A stretch of 64,000 nt of DNA, taken from positions 1 to 64,000 of the forward strand of contig NZ_JAFB01000039.1 in assembly GCF_000519205.1 (NCBI RefSeq). The letters are read 5' to 3'. Numbering within the stretch: the stretch's first letter is position 1; each line of letters opens with the position of its first letter. The notes beneath the pieces were generated by a model. That model saw nothing but the letters and a program-made list of their open reading frames with translations. It was not told where the DNA came from and searched no databases. This DNA is from Amycolatopsis taiwanensis DSM 45107. Lineage in GTDB: Bacteria > Actinomycetota > Actinomycetes > Mycobacteriales > Pseudonocardiaceae. The position numbers and the translations under genes are program-made. Below are positions 33,076 through 41,667 of the stretch, one piece after another.

Positions 33076-34389
33076 TCAGTCCTCCTTGAGCGGAGTGTGG
33101 GCGGTCTCCGGAATCCTGAGCACCGCCAACGCCGTCACCGCGGCGGTCAGGACCAGGTAGTAGGCGGGCATCGACCCGTTACCCGTCACCGAGATCAGGT
33201 AGGTCATCAGGAACGGCGCCGAGCCGCCGAAGACCGCGGTCGAGATGTTGTAACCCAGTGCGAAGGCGGTATAACGCAAGCGAGTCGGGAACAGCTCAAC
33301 GAGTACGATGTGGATCACGCCGGTGTGTCCGGCGAAGAGGATCGACATCAGCACACCGCCGACTACGGCCAACCAGACCGAGCCCTTGGTGAGCATCCAG
33401 TAGCACGGGTAGCCGAGGACGACGAGGGAGAGCGCGGATCCGGCGATGGTGCGCTTGCGGCCGATCCGGTCGGACAGGCGGCCGGCCAACGGGATCGCGA
33501 TGATGATCGCGACCAGGCTGCACACGGTGATCAGCAGCCCCTGCACCACGGAGAAATGCAGCGTCTTGTTCAGATACGTGGGCATGTAGGTGAACAGGAC
33601 GTAGTAGCCCGTGCCGTTGAGCACCGGGATCAGGATGGCCAGCACCACGGCCTTGCGTTGTCTGGCCGAGGCGAGTGCCTCCTTCAAGGGGTTGCGAGCC
33701 GGCCCGGAATCCTTGCGCAGTTGCTGGAATTTGGGCGTCTCGTCGAGCTTGCTGCGGATGTAGAACCCGATCACGGCCATCGGCACGGCGAGCAGGAACG
33801 GGACCCGCCAGCCCCACGCCGTCATCGCCTCCTGGCCGAGGGTCTCGGTGAGCGCGGTCGTGACGACGGCGCCGAGCAGGAGCGAGACGTAGGAGCCGAG
33901 CTGTGCGAAGGAGACCAGCACGCCACGGCGGCCCTCGGGCGAGTACTCCGCGACGAACGACATCGCGCCCGCGGTCTCGCCGCCCGCCGAGAAGCCCTGC
34001 GCAAGCCGCAACAGCAACAGCAGCAGCGGCGCCGCCAGGCCTATTGCCGAATAGGTCGGCAGCAGGCCGATTGCCACCGTCGAGCCGCTGATCAGCATCA
34101 GCACGATGACCAGCGTGCGCTGCCTGCCGATCCGGTCGCCGAGGTAGCCGCAAAGGACGCCGCCGAGCGGGCGCACGAAGAACGTGAGACCGAAGATGCT
34201 GAAGGTCAGCAGCAGCGCGGCGGTCCCGTCCTGCTGGGGGAAGAAGACCGCCGCGATGGTGCTGGCCATGAAGCCGTAAACGGCGTAGTCGTAGAACTCG
34301 ACGAAGACGCCGACGGAACCGGCGATGGTGACCCGGCGCAGCGTCCTGCGATCTACTGTGGACTGTCCGGTGTCCGGAACTGTCTCCAT
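33076..34389 (-). CDS. MHS-family MFS transporter (ProP/KgtP-like)
   Basis: A 437-residue transporter of the metabolite:H+ symporter family. FVEFYDYAVYGF in helix 1, GYLGDRIGRQRTL after helix 2, the RLAQGFSAGGETAGA helix 4 motif and GRLSDRIGRKRT between helices 8 and 9 are all typical. Members import proline, betaine, 2-oxoglutarate and dicarboxylates. It lies between the aminotransferase (94 bases upstream) and the amidohydrolase (1-base gap), and is probably the uptake system of this operon; cargo is likely an amino acid or cyclic amide. Confidence 0.9.
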   Translation of the reverse strand: METVPDTGQSTVDRRTLRRVTIAGSVGVFVEFYDYAVYGFMASTIAAVFFPQQDGTAALLLTFSIFGLTFFVRPLGGVLCGYLGDRIGRQRTLVIVLMLISGSTVAIGLLPTYSAIGLAAPLLLLLLRLAQGFSAGGETAGAMSFVAEYSPEGRRGVLVSFAQLGSYVSLLLGAVVTTALTETLGQEAMTAWGWRVPFLLAVPMAVIGFYIRSKLDETPKFQQLRKDSGPARNPLKEALASARQRKAVVLAILIPVLNGTGYYVLFTYMPTYLNKTLHFSVVQGLLITVCSLVAIIIAIPLAGRLSDRIGRKRTIAGSALSLVVLGYPCYWMLTKGSVWLAVVGGVLMSILFAGHTGVIHIVLVELFPTRLRYTAFALGYNISTAVFGGSAPFLMTYLISVTGNGSMPAYYLVLTAAVTALAVLRIPETAHTPLKED

Positions 34390-34483
34390 CTCACGTCCTC
34401 TCTGACGGGGTGGCAGTCCTCGTATGGTTGTCGGGGAACGTCCGCTCGGCCCGGACCTACCGCCGGGCCGACCGGACGCTGCG

Positions 34484-35704
34484 CTAAACGCGGGGGAACT
34501 TGTCCAGGACCTCCGCCATGCGGTTCAAAGCCGCGTCCCACGCTTTCTCTTCCTGCGCGAAGCAGATCCGGAAGTGCTTGCGGCCGCGCGGACCGAACTG
34601 GTAGCCGGGGTTGACCACGAGGCCGGCGTCGCGCTTGAGCGCGATCGCGACTTCCTGGTCGGTCGCGTCGATTCCGGGGAACGCGGGGAACAGGTACGCG
34701 GAACCGCCGGCGGGCCGGACGTCCACGCCCGGCATCTCGCTGAGCGCCGCGAGGCTGACATCCCGCAGCGACTGGTACTCGCCGATTCGCTTGGCGACAT
34801 AGTCGGCGTCGTCGTCGAGCCACCGCGCGAGGATGTGCTGTGCGTAAGCCGGGCAGCGCAGCGCGGCAACGCTCATCACGTCTTCCATCCGGTCGATGAT
34901 CTCCGGCGGCGCGACGGCCAGGCCGATGCGGTAGCCGCTGAGGCTTTCCGTCTTGCTGGGGCCGAGCGTGGTGATGGTCCGGGCACGCATCCCGGGCTCG
35001 GACATCATGTGGGCGAAGGGCTTGTTGTCGTACACGAGCCGGCTGTAGAGCTGGTCGACGAGCAACAGCGCGCTGCTGTCGGCGATGAGCGCGGCGATCT
35101 CCGCCACGTGCGCGGGGTCGAACAAGGCGCCGGTCGGGTTGTTGGGATGCGAAAGCATCACCAGCTTCGGATTCTTGCGCAACCCCGCGGCGAGTGCCTC
35201 CAGGTCGAGGCGGGGGGATTCACCAGCCGGCCACAGCAGCGATACCGGATGGATGTCCGCGCCGAGGTACCGCACCGATCGTTCGCTGGTGATGTAGTCC
35301 GGGTCGGGCAACACGACGGTGTCTCCGGGTTCCACGATCGCCGAGAGCGCGGTGTAGAGCGCGGCCTGGGTTCCCGGGGTGAGGATGATTTCGCGGTCGC
35401 CGTCCAGCTTTTCACCGAGGAAGCTCCCGGCGTGTTCGGCGACCGCGCGGCGGACTCCCGCGTCGCCACGGTACGGGGTGTAGGTCATCCCCGCGCCCGA
35501 CGCAGCCTTGACGAACTCGTCGAGAACCCAGGAGTCGGGCGGAAAACGGTGGGTGTCGGCGTAGGTGATGTCGAGGAACTCGGGGCCCGCCGGGGTGCGT
35601 TCGAGTTCGCGTTCCAACTCACGCAACGACGCCCCCTCGATCGCCGCTCGCTCCGGCACCTCGAGGCGCCGCAGGCGGGTGGTCGGCTGATAGCTGTCAC
35701 TCAT
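34484..35704 (-). CDS. Class I/II PLP-dependent aminotransferase
   Basis: A 406-residue fold-type I aminotransferase. Visible features are TYTPYRGDAGVRRAVAEH and TPGTQAALYTAL (cofactor phosphate region), SHPNNPTGALF, LLVDQLYSRLVYD, and GPSKTESLSGYRIG with the Schiff-base lysine; a C-terminal ICFAQEE carries no obvious arginine anomaly. The ATG at 35704 overlaps the racemase stop by 8 bases and has GGAG upstream within that gene. It would transaminate the amino acid delivered by the neighbouring racemase or carrier. Substrate unknown. Confidence 0.9.
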   Translation of the reverse strand: MSDSYQPTTRLRRLEVPERAAIEGASLRELERELERTPAGPEFLDITYADTHRFPPDSWVLDEFVKAASGAGMTYTPYRGDAGVRRAVAEHAGSFLGEKLDGDREIILTPGTQAALYTALSAIVEPGDTVVLPDPDYITSERSVRYLGADIHPVSLLWPAGESPRLDLEALAAGLRKNPKLVMLSHPNNPTGALFDPAHVAEIAALIADSSALLLVDQLYSRLVYDNKPFAHMMSEPGMRARTITTLGPSKTESLSGYRIGLAVAPPEIIDRMEDVMSVAALRCPAYAQHILARWLDDDADYVAKRIGEYQSLRDVSLAALSEMPGVDVRPAGGSAYLFPAFPGIDATDQEVAIALKRDAGLVVNPGYQFGPRGRKHFRICFAQEEKAWDAALNRMAEVLDKFPRV

Positions 35705-36506
35705 GGTGGTGCGCTCCAATGACACTGTTTTCGTCGATACTCACGATGCGGACCGGCGGCAGGGCCAGTCCGCACATCCGGCCGGCGAACGCGACCCCGT
35801 CCACGGGGTGTGGTCCGGTAAGGCAGAAAAGGTCCTCCCCGGTGGCACCGGTGCGACCGGAATCGCCCAGTAACCCGAGCGTCAGGTCCACGGCGCTGGC
35901 CAACGGGTCGATGAGGGGGAAACCGGGCGCGGCCGCACGCATCGTGTCGAGGATGCAGGTGAAGTCGGTGCACGCCAGGACCGCCGAGGTGCAGCCCGCC
36001 GCAACGAGGAGGTCCATCGCCTGCTCGGCGAGCCGCCCGAGCCGGCCCGGATCGTCGCCCCCGCCTTCCTCGGCCAGGCGCAGGAGTTCCTCGGTGGCCA
36101 CCTGAAACACTTCCCGCTCCGGGAGCGTTCGCGGCAACACTCCACTTGCGACAGTGCCCGCCGTGGCCAGCACGCCCACCGGCCCCTCGGGTGCCGCGCG
36201 GACCGACTCCCGGACCGCGGACACCATGTCGACAACCGGCAGCGCGCCGATCCCGGCGGTCTCGGCCACGACGCTTGCGGTGTTGCAGGCGATGACCCAC
36301 ACATCGCAGCCGGCTTGCACGAAGAACCGTTCCGCTTGCCCGAGAAACCGGGCGACCTCGGCGGCGGGCCGCGGACCGTAGGGGCGGCGTGCCGCGTCGC
36401 CCAGGTACACCAGCCGGTGCTGTGGGGCACGTTCGCGCAGCACGCCGGCCAGCGGGAGACCGCCGATGCCCGCGTCGAAGACGCCAATCGAGGCGCGGGC
36501 GTTCAC
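35697..36506 (-). CDS. Aspartate/glutamate racemase family protein
   Basis: About 269 residues of the cofactor-independent MurI-type racemase fold. GVFDAGIGGLP near the start, YLGDAARRPYG, the first catalytic cysteine in IACNTAS, and the second in LACTDF are in order, so both acid/base cysteines are present. The GTG at 36506 is chosen because the TGA of a 15-codon leader frame overlaps it (GTGA); the frame extends upstream but without a ribosome site. It is not necessarily the cell-wall glutamate racemase, since it sits in a catabolic operon with an aminotransferase, carrier and amidohydrolase. Confidence 0.85.
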   Translation of the reverse strand: MNARASIGVFDAGIGGLPLAGVLRERAPQHRLVYLGDAARRPYGPRPAAEVARFLGQAERFFVQAGCDVWVIACNTASVVAETAGIGALPVVDMVSAVRESVRAAPEGPVGVLATAGTVASGVLPRTLPEREVFQVATEELLRLAEEGGGDDPGRLGRLAEQAMDLLVAAGCTSAVLACTDFTCILDTMRAAAPGFPLIDPLASAVDLTLGLLGDSGRTGATGEDLFCLTGPHPVDGVAFAGRMCGLALPPVRIVSIDENSVIGAHHHE

Positions 36507-36550
36507 GGCGTCGTCTTCGTTGCACACAGGCGTTTTCTGGTCTTGCGCAT
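36503..36550 (-). CDS. 15-residue basic leader peptide coupled to the racemase gene
   Basis: A frame of 15 codons, MRKTRKRLCATKTTP, begins with an ATG that has an excellent ribosome site (GAGGAG, six bases upstream). It ends with a TGA overlapping the racemase GTG (GTGA). Five of the first seven residues are Lys or Arg. The racemase itself has no ribosome site, so it probably depends on ribosomes finishing this peptide. Whether it senses basic amino acids is speculation. Confidence 0.5.
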   Translation of the reverse strand: MRKTRKRLCATKTTP

Positions 36551-36666
36551 CTTTTGCTCCTCGTGTTCGCCTGGCCCGCAAGGCGTGCCGGCTCGGGAGA
36601 GATGGCCCGTCCGAGATGTTCCGGCGAGCTGTCCAGCGGTCAGCTGATCCTGCACCATAGATTGAA

Positions 36667-36677
36667 ATGACGCAAGA
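36667..36677 (+). promoter_or_regulatory. Operator half-site ATGACGCAAGA
   Basis: This 11-mer differs by one base from the right arm (ATGATGCAAGA) of the palindrome at 36764-36792 in the same intergenic region. It lies nearer the racemase operon and could mediate its regulation by the same protein. Confidence 0.4.
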
Positions 36678-36763
36678 GAGTCTTCCCGTCTTTTGCCACT
36701 TGAATCAGCGTCCGTTTGCTTATAGGACAACGGGCTTGATCCATGGCCGCAACCCGAGCAACC

Positions 36764-36792
36764 CTTGCGTCATATTCGAAAATGATGCAAGA
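36764..36792. promoter_or_regulatory. Palindromic operator between racemase and pxp operons
   Basis: CTTGCGTCAT and ATGATGCAAG form an inverted repeat (one mismatch) around an eight-base AT-rich centre. It lies 31 bases before the pxpA start, within a 270-base intergenic region serving two divergent catabolic operons. The RpiR-family regulator encoded inside the pxp operon is the best candidate to bind it (inference). Confidence 0.55.
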
Positions 36793-36822
36793 TAATCGCC
36801 TGTGGACCGAACGGAGGCACCC

Positions 36823-37632
36823 ATGACGCGCGATCACCACGCTACGGCAACGGCGGCCCTGTCGTTGAACACCGACATCGGAGAGGGCTACGGCGCCTGG
36901 GTCATCGCCGACGACGACGCGCTGTTGAAACTGGTGACCGACGCGAACCTGGCCTGCGGGTTCCATGCCAGCGATCCCGACATCATGCGCCGCACCTGCC
37001 AGACGGCGCGCGAGCGGTCGGTCGCGGTCGGAGCACAGGTGGGCTTCCGGGATGTGCTGGGCTTCGGACGCCGGTTCATCGACGTTTCGCGCTCGACGCT
37101 GACCAACGAAGTGCTCTACCAACTCGGCGCGCTCTACGCGTTCGCGTCCGTGGAGCAGACGCCGATCGCGTTCGTGAAGGTCCATGGCGCGCTTTATCAC
37201 GCCGCCGTGCAGTACGAGTCCTACGCACTCGCGATCGCCGACGCGGTGCGGGAATTCGACCCGAATCTGCCGATGCTCTGCCAGCCCGGCACCTCGTTCT
37301 CCCGCGTCATGGCGAACGCGGGACTCCGCACGATCGCCGAGGGCTACCTCGACCGCGCCTACACCGCGGACGGCCTGCTCGTGCCGCGCGGTCAACCGGG
37401 CGCGGTGAGCACCGACCCCGAGACCGCCGCCCGCCGGGCCGTGCAGCTGGCCGTCGAGCGCACCGTGACCGCGATCGACGGGACGGTGATCGACATGCCG
37501 GTCGAGTCCGTGTGCATTCACTCCGATTCGCCCGGGGCGCCGGTCCTGGCGGCGGCCGTCCGCCAGGCGCTGGAAGAAGCCGGGGTCGCGTTGAGATCGC
37601 TGGCCGGCACCACGGTGGCCGCCGGTGACTGA
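36823..37632 (+). CDS. pxpA: 5-oxoprolinase subunit A
   Basis: A 269-residue LamB/YcsF-family protein. The start LSLNTDIGEGYGAW, then NLACGFHASDP and KVHGALYH are its signatures. PxpA works with PxpB and PxpC to hydrolyse 5-oxo-L-proline (pyroglutamate) to glutamate with ATP. ATG 36823 follows GGAGG by six bases. It heads an eight-gene operon and overlaps pxpB by 8 bases. Pyroglutamate arises by spontaneous cyclisation of glutamine or glutamate and from gamma-glutamyl turnover, consistent with the gamma-glutamyltransferase gene 12 kb away. Confidence 0.93.
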   Translation: MTRDHHATATAALSLNTDIGEGYGAWVIADDDALLKLVTDANLACGFHASDPDIMRRTCQTARERSVAVGAQVGFRDVLGFGRRFIDVSRSTLTNEVLYQLGALYAFASVEQTPIAFVKVHGALYHAAVQYESYALAIADAVREFDPNLPMLCQPGTSFSRVMANAGLRTIAEGYLDRAYTADGLLVPRGQPGAVSTDPETAARRAVQLAVERTVTAIDGTVIDMPVESVCIHSDSPGAPVLAAAVRQALEEAGVALRSLAGTTVAAGD

Positions 37633-38263
37633 GCCGGCGTCGGGGGCCATCACCTCGGTCCGCCGCGTCGGTGACCGAGGCCTGTTGATCGAGCTCGCCG
37701 AACGCGTCGACGCGCATCGCGTGGCGGCCTTCGTCCGCGATCACCCGTGCGCACCCGAACTGACCGAGGTCATTCCCGCCGCACGCACCGTCTTCCTGCT
37801 CGGCCGGCCCTCGGCGCTGGACCGGATCGGCCGGGCCATTCCTACGGCGGCCTGGCCTGAGGTGGACGAGCGCCGCGGCAAGACGGTGGTCGTACCCGTC
37901 CGATACGACGGTCCGGACCTCCATGAGGTCGCCGAGCGCACCGGCTTGTCGGTGCGTGAGGTCGTGCGGCGCCATAGCGGCACCGAATACCGGGTGGCGT
38001 TCTTCGGGTTCGCTCCCGGACAGGCGTTCTTCTCGGCGCTGCCGGATGTCCTGCGAGTGCCCCGCAGGCCGAGCCCGCGCGTGCGGGTGCCCTCGGGCAG
38101 CGTCGCGATAGCCAACGAGTTCACCGTCATCTACCCACTCGACTCGCCCGGAGGATGGAACCTGATCGGGACCCGAGCCGGGCCGCCACTGTGGAACACG
38201 CAAGCCCAGCCACCGAACGCCGTCGACGTCGGCGATCGAGTCGTCTTCGATGAGGTCCGTTGA
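37625..38263 (+). CDS. pxpB: 5-oxoprolinase subunit B (KipI-like)
   Basis: A 212-residue allophanate-hydrolase-subunit-1/KipI-type protein. VRRVGDRGLLIELAE at the N-terminus, VVVPVRYDGPDL in the middle, then FFGFAPGQAFFSALP and the PSGSVAIANEFTVIYP segment are the family blocks. GTG 37625 lies in the 3' end of pxpA (8-base overlap). Together with PxpC it forms the ATP-dependent carboxyphosphate-type half of 5-oxoprolinase. The stop TGA overlaps the TTG start of pxpC. Confidence 0.92.
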   Translation: MTEPASGAITSVRRVGDRGLLIELAERVDAHRVAAFVRDHPCAPELTEVIPAARTVFLLGRPSALDRIGRAIPTAAWPEVDERRGKTVVVPVRYDGPDLHEVAERTGLSVREVVRRHSGTEYRVAFFGFAPGQAFFSALPDVLRVPRRPSPRVRVPSGSVAIANEFTVIYPLDSPGGWNLIGTRAGPPLWNTQAQPPNAVDVGDRVVFDEVR

Positions 38264-39159
38264 TCGAGGTGCTCTCCCCCGGTCCCCAGGCGACCATCCA
38301 GGACGGCGGCCGGTCCGGTCACGGTCACCTCGGCGTGCCGCGCGCCGGGGCGATGGATCCGCTCGCCCTGAGCCAGGCCAACCGGCTCGTCGGCAACCCG
38401 GCCGAAACCGCCGCGATCGAGTTCCTGCTCGGCGGGTTCACCATCCGGTTCACCGAGGCGGCGAGTTTCTCCCTGACCGGGGCTCCGGTAGCGGCCTATC
38501 TGGGCCCGACGCCGGTCTCGCGCAACAGGTGGACCTACGCCCGGCCGGGCGACGTCCTCACCGCCGGCCCGCCCGCCTACGGCCTGTGGACCTACCTGGC
38601 GGTCGCCGGTGGGATCGACGTTCCACCGGTGCTGTCGAGCCGGTCGACCGACTCGCTGTCCGGGTTGGGGCCGCCCCCGCTGGCTCCGCGCGACGTCCTC
38701 CCGGTCGGGTCCGGCGGGGGCACCCCGGCCGTCCCCAGCGACGTCTTCGTGGAGAACGCGTCGGCCGGCCGGCGACTCGAACTGAGCTTTCACTGGGGTC
38801 CGCGGGCCGACTGGTTCACCGAGGAGACCTGCCGGACCTTCCGCACCGCGACGTGGCGGGTCAGCAGCGAGGTCGACCGCGTCGCCGCGCGCCTGACCGG
38901 CCCGCGCCTGCCGCACCAGTGCCTCGAGCAACTGCCCACCGAAGGCGTGCATCCCGGTTCGATCCAGGTCCCGCCGTCCGGGCAGCCGCTGGTGTTCCTC
39001 GCCAACCACCCGCCGACGGGGGGCTACCCGGTCATCGGCGTGCTCTGCGAACGCGATCTGGGTCGAATGGCCCAGGCGGCGCCCGGAACAATGGTGAGCA
39101 TGCGCGCGACCCGGGCCGGGGACGGCACGAGGAGAATGAACAAGGAGGGGTCCTGGTGA
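38260..39159 (+). CDS. pxpC: 5-oxoprolinase subunit C
   Basis: A 299-residue allophanate-hydrolase-subunit-2-type protein. The start LSPGPQATIQDGGRSGHGHLGVPRAGAMD and the later NHPPTGGYPVIG are diagnostic. It uses a TTG start at 38260, overlapping the pxpB stop (TTGA). The conserved order pxpA-pxpB-pxpC and the tight coupling support a working 5-oxoprolinase. The last codons overlap the GTG start of the RpiR regulator and contain its AAGGAGGG ribosome site. Confidence 0.92.
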   Translation: MIEVLSPGPQATIQDGGRSGHGHLGVPRAGAMDPLALSQANRLVGNPAETAAIEFLLGGFTIRFTEAASFSLTGAPVAAYLGPTPVSRNRWTYARPGDVLTAGPPAYGLWTYLAVAGGIDVPPVLSSRSTDSLSGLGPPPLAPRDVLPVGSGGGTPAVPSDVFVENASAGRRLELSFHWGPRADWFTEETCRTFRTATWRVSSEVDRVAARLTGPRLPHQCLEQLPTEGVHPGSIQVPPSGQPLVFLANHPPTGGYPVIGVLCERDLGRMAQAAPGTMVSMRATRAGDGTRRMNKEGSW

Positions 39160-40001
39160 CCAATGGTGCGAACTCGCTTCCGGAGCGAGTCAGGGTTCGC
39201 TACGACCTGCTCAGCAAGAGCCAGCGCAAGATCGCCCGCTACTGCGTTTCCCGGCCCGCCGAGGCGAGCTCACTCACCGCGATGAGAATCGCCGAGAAAC
39301 TCGGGGTCAGCGAATCGACCGTCGTCCGGTTCGCCATCAAGATCGGCTATGACGGCTTTCCCGCGATGCAGGAAGCGATCCGGGAAGAATCGCACCACGC
39401 GCCGGCGCCGGCCGACCAGCCCGGCGAACACGACGCCGACGATATTTCGCTGCAATCGTTGCGCAACGATCTCGAGGCGCTGCAACAGTCCATCGACGAA
39501 CTCGACCTTTCCGCACTGACGCGGGCCACGGACGCGCTGGCCGCCGCGGAAAACATCTTCGTCTGCGGTTTCCGCACCTCGTTCAGCCTCGCCTACCTGG
39601 CCGATTTCCATCTCCGGAAGGTGCATTCGTCGGCGCGCCTGCTCGGCGACATCGGCGGAACACTGATCGACGACCTCGAAGCAGTGGGCCCCGGTGACGC
39701 CGTATTGGCCTTCACCTTTCCCGTCTACGACGACCGCACCATCCAGGTGGTCAACCGGGCGGTCACGGTCGGCGCGTCGTGCATCGTGGTCACCGACAGC
39801 GCGCTCGCGCCACTGCCGATCGACCCGCTCGTGCATACCCTGATGGTGCGCCACGACAGCTTGAGCTTCTTCAACTCCACCGTCGCCGCGGCCGCACTGA
39901 TCAACGCGATCGTGGCGCGGCTGATGGACATCCGCAACCGGCAGGAGCCCTCGTTCGAACGAACGATCGCGAAATCCTTCCACACGAGAGGAAAACTGTG
40001 A
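39156..40001 (+). CDS. RpiR-family transcriptional regulator (HTH + SIS)
   Basis: A 281-residue regulator with an N-terminal HTH_6 domain (SKSQRKIARYCVSRPAEAS, then IAEKLGVSESTVVRFAIKIGY) and a C-terminal SIS sugar-phosphate-type sensing domain (NIFVCGFRTSFSLAYLADF, then FTFPVYDDRTIQVVN). The GTG at 39156 overlaps the pxpC stop (GTGA). Its position in the middle of the pxp operon makes it the likely local regulator, with the palindrome at 36764-36792 as candidate site. The ligand may be an amino-acid-derived metabolite. Confidence 0.9.
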   Translation: MTNGANSLPERVRVRYDLLSKSQRKIARYCVSRPAEASSLTAMRIAEKLGVSESTVVRFAIKIGYDGFPAMQEAIREESHHAPAPADQPGEHDADDISLQSLRNDLEALQQSIDELDLSALTRATDALAAAENIFVCGFRTSFSLAYLADFHLRKVHSSARLLGDIGGTLIDDLEAVGPGDAVLAFTFPVYDDRTIQVVNRAVTVGASCIVVTDSALAPLPIDPLVHTLMVRHDSLSFFNSTVAAAALINAIVARLMDIRNRQEPSFERTIAKSFHTRGKL

Positions 40002-40423
40002 CCATCGCGCACCGCGAACCACCGTCCGAAGACGGCCGCCGGCCCGTCCGGACCCCGGATGCGCCACCGCCCGCCGGCACCTACTCGCAGGCGATCATCG
40101 CGGGTGGTTTCGTGTTCGTCTCCGGGCAGACGCCCCGCCTTCCCGACGGCACCCGCCTCACCGAGTCTCCGTTCGATGTCCAGGCACGGCAGGCATTGCG
40201 CAATCTCGAGGCCGTCGCCCAGTCCGCGGGCAGCTCTTTGCGGCACGCGACGATGGTCACCGTGTACCTGCGAGATGCCGGCAACCGCACGGTGTTCGAC
40301 GAGATCTACCGCGAATTCGTCGGCTCCCCGTTCCCGGCCCGGGCGATCGTGCAGTCCGACCTGTTCGGAATGGAGGTCGAGATCACCGCGGTCCTGCTGG
40401 CCGCCACCCCGCCAACGAAATAG
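39998..40423 (+). CDS. RidA-family enamine/imine deaminase
   Basis: A 141-residue RidA protein. The classical pattern is visible: AGTYSQAIIAGGFVFVSGQTP, QARQALRNLEAVAQSAG, then FPARAIVQSDLFGMEVEITAVL with the substrate-binding arginine in PAR. GTG 39998 overlaps the regulator stop (GTGA) and has AGAGGA upstream. It is more canonical than the RidA at 22243. It would hydrolyse imines produced by the PLP or oxidoreductase enzymes of this locus. Confidence 0.9.
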   Translation: MTIAHREPPSEDGRRPVRTPDAPPPAGTYSQAIIAGGFVFVSGQTPRLPDGTRLTESPFDVQARQALRNLEAVAQSAGSSLRHATMVTVYLRDAGNRTVFDEIYREFVGSPFPARAIVQSDLFGMEVEITAVLLAATPPTK

Positions 40424-40457
40424 GCTTATCCACACTGGACGGACAGAGAGGAATCAC

Positions 40458-40877
40458 ATGACGAGGCCTGCTTTCCATCTCGCCATCCCGGTCGACGACC
40501 TTGACGCGGCGCGGAAGTTCTACGGCGGTGCGCTCGGCCTGGCCGAGGGCCGTTCCGCCCAGATGTGGGTGGACTGGAACTTCTACGGGCATCAGCTCGT
40601 CACACACGTCGCCGGGAACGGCGAACGCATCGCGGCGCGCAACCCGGTGGACGGGCACGACGTGCCGGTGCCGCATTTCGGCCTCGTTCTGTCCATTCCG
40701 GACTTCCACGCGCTGGCGGACCGGCTGCGGGCGGCGGGCACCGACTTCGTGATCGAGCCCTACCTTCGCTTCGAGGGTGAGCCGGGCGAGCAGTGGACGA
40801 TGTTCTTCCTCGACCCCGCCGGCAACGCGCTGGAGTGCAAGGCATTCGCCGACGAGTCCCAGTTGTTCGCCAAATGA
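40458..40877 (+). CDS. VOC-family (glyoxalase/dioxygenase-type) protein
   Basis: A 139-residue vicinal-oxygen-chelate protein with two beta-alpha-beta-beta modules. FHLAIPVDDLDAARKFYGGALGL opens module one and VPHFGLVLSIPDFHALADRLRAAG opens module two; candidate metal ligands are the histidines in FHLAI and PHFG and the glutamate in LECKAF. ATG 40458 has GAGAGGA upstream. Reaction unknown. The stop overlaps the first SDR gene (ATGA), so it belongs to the pxp operon. Confidence 0.88.
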   Translation: MTRPAFHLAIPVDDLDAARKFYGGALGLAEGRSAQMWVDWNFYGHQLVTHVAGNGERIAARNPVDGHDVPVPHFGLVLSIPDFHALADRLRAAGTDFVIEPYLRFEGEPGEQWTMFFLDPAGNALECKAFADESQLFAK

Positions 40878-41626
40878 GTCGCGCAGTACTCGTCACCGGC
40901 GCGTCGCGAGGCATCGGACGGGCCGTCGCCACCGCCTTCGCCGAGCAGGGTGACCGGGTCGCCGTGCACTACTCGACGCGCTCGTCCGACGCGGAAGCCA
41001 CCTTGGCCGGCCTGGCCGGGCAGGGGCACGCCCTGATCGGCGGCGACCTGGCCGATCCCGAGCGGGCCCGGACGGTGGTCGCCGAGGCCGTCGCGGCGCT
41101 CGGTGGCGTGGACGTGGTCGTGAACAACGCCGCCACCATGATTCCGCACCCGGTCGCCGACACGTCCTATGTGGACTGGATCGAGGCGTGGCAGCGCACC
41201 TTCGACGTGAACCTGTTCGCCGCGGTCAACGTCAGCTACTGCGCCGCTCGGCACATGATCGACACCGGCCGCGCGGGACGCATCGTGAACGTCGGTTCGC
41301 GCGGCGCGTTCCGCGGCGAGCCCGACCATCCCGCCTACGGCGCGAGCAAGGCCGCACTGCACGCCTTCGGCCAGTCCCTCGCCGTTTCCCTTGCCCCCCA
41401 TGGGATCGCGGTCGCCTCGGTGGCACCCGGCTTCGTCGAGACCGAGCGGGTGTCCGGCCGGCTCACCGGCGCGGAGGGCGAGGCCATCCGGGCGCAGAGC
41501 CCATTCGGCCGGGTGGCCAGTCCAGAGGAGGTCGCCTCCGCCGTCACCTATCTGGCCTCGCCCGCGGCCACCTGGTGCTCCGGCACGATCCTCGACGTGA
41601 ACGGAGCCTCCTACCTACGCACCTGA
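40874..41626 (+). CDS. Short-chain dehydrogenase/reductase
   Basis: A 250-residue SDR: cofactor motif TGASRGIG at 8-15, NNAA near 85, catalytic serine in NVGSRG, and Y-x3-K in YGASKAAL near 155-159. It starts at the ATG overlapping the VOC stop. The basic residue after the glycine motif fits NADP(H). Substrate unknown; it is the seventh gene of the pxp operon and is followed by another SDR that is not closely similar. Confidence 0.92.
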   Translation: MSRAVLVTGASRGIGRAVATAFAEQGDRVAVHYSTRSSDAEATLAGLAGQGHALIGGDLADPERARTVVAEAVAALGGVDVVVNNAATMIPHPVADTSYVDWIEAWQRTFDVNLFAAVNVSYCAARHMIDTGRAGRIVNVGSRGAFRGEPDHPAYGASKAALHAFGQSLAVSLAPHGIAVASVAPGFVETERVSGRLTGAEGEAIRAQSPFGRVASPEEVASAVTYLASPAATWCSGTILDVNGASYLRT

Positions 41627-41667
41627 CCGGCGGTACGGTGGCGACACCACCGAGCGAAGGAGCGAAC

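Noticed and set aside
35697-36506. Cell-wall glutamate racemase MurI
   Set aside because: Both cysteines are present but the gene is in a catabolic operon with carrier and aminotransferase; a general Asp/Glu-type racemase is the safer call.
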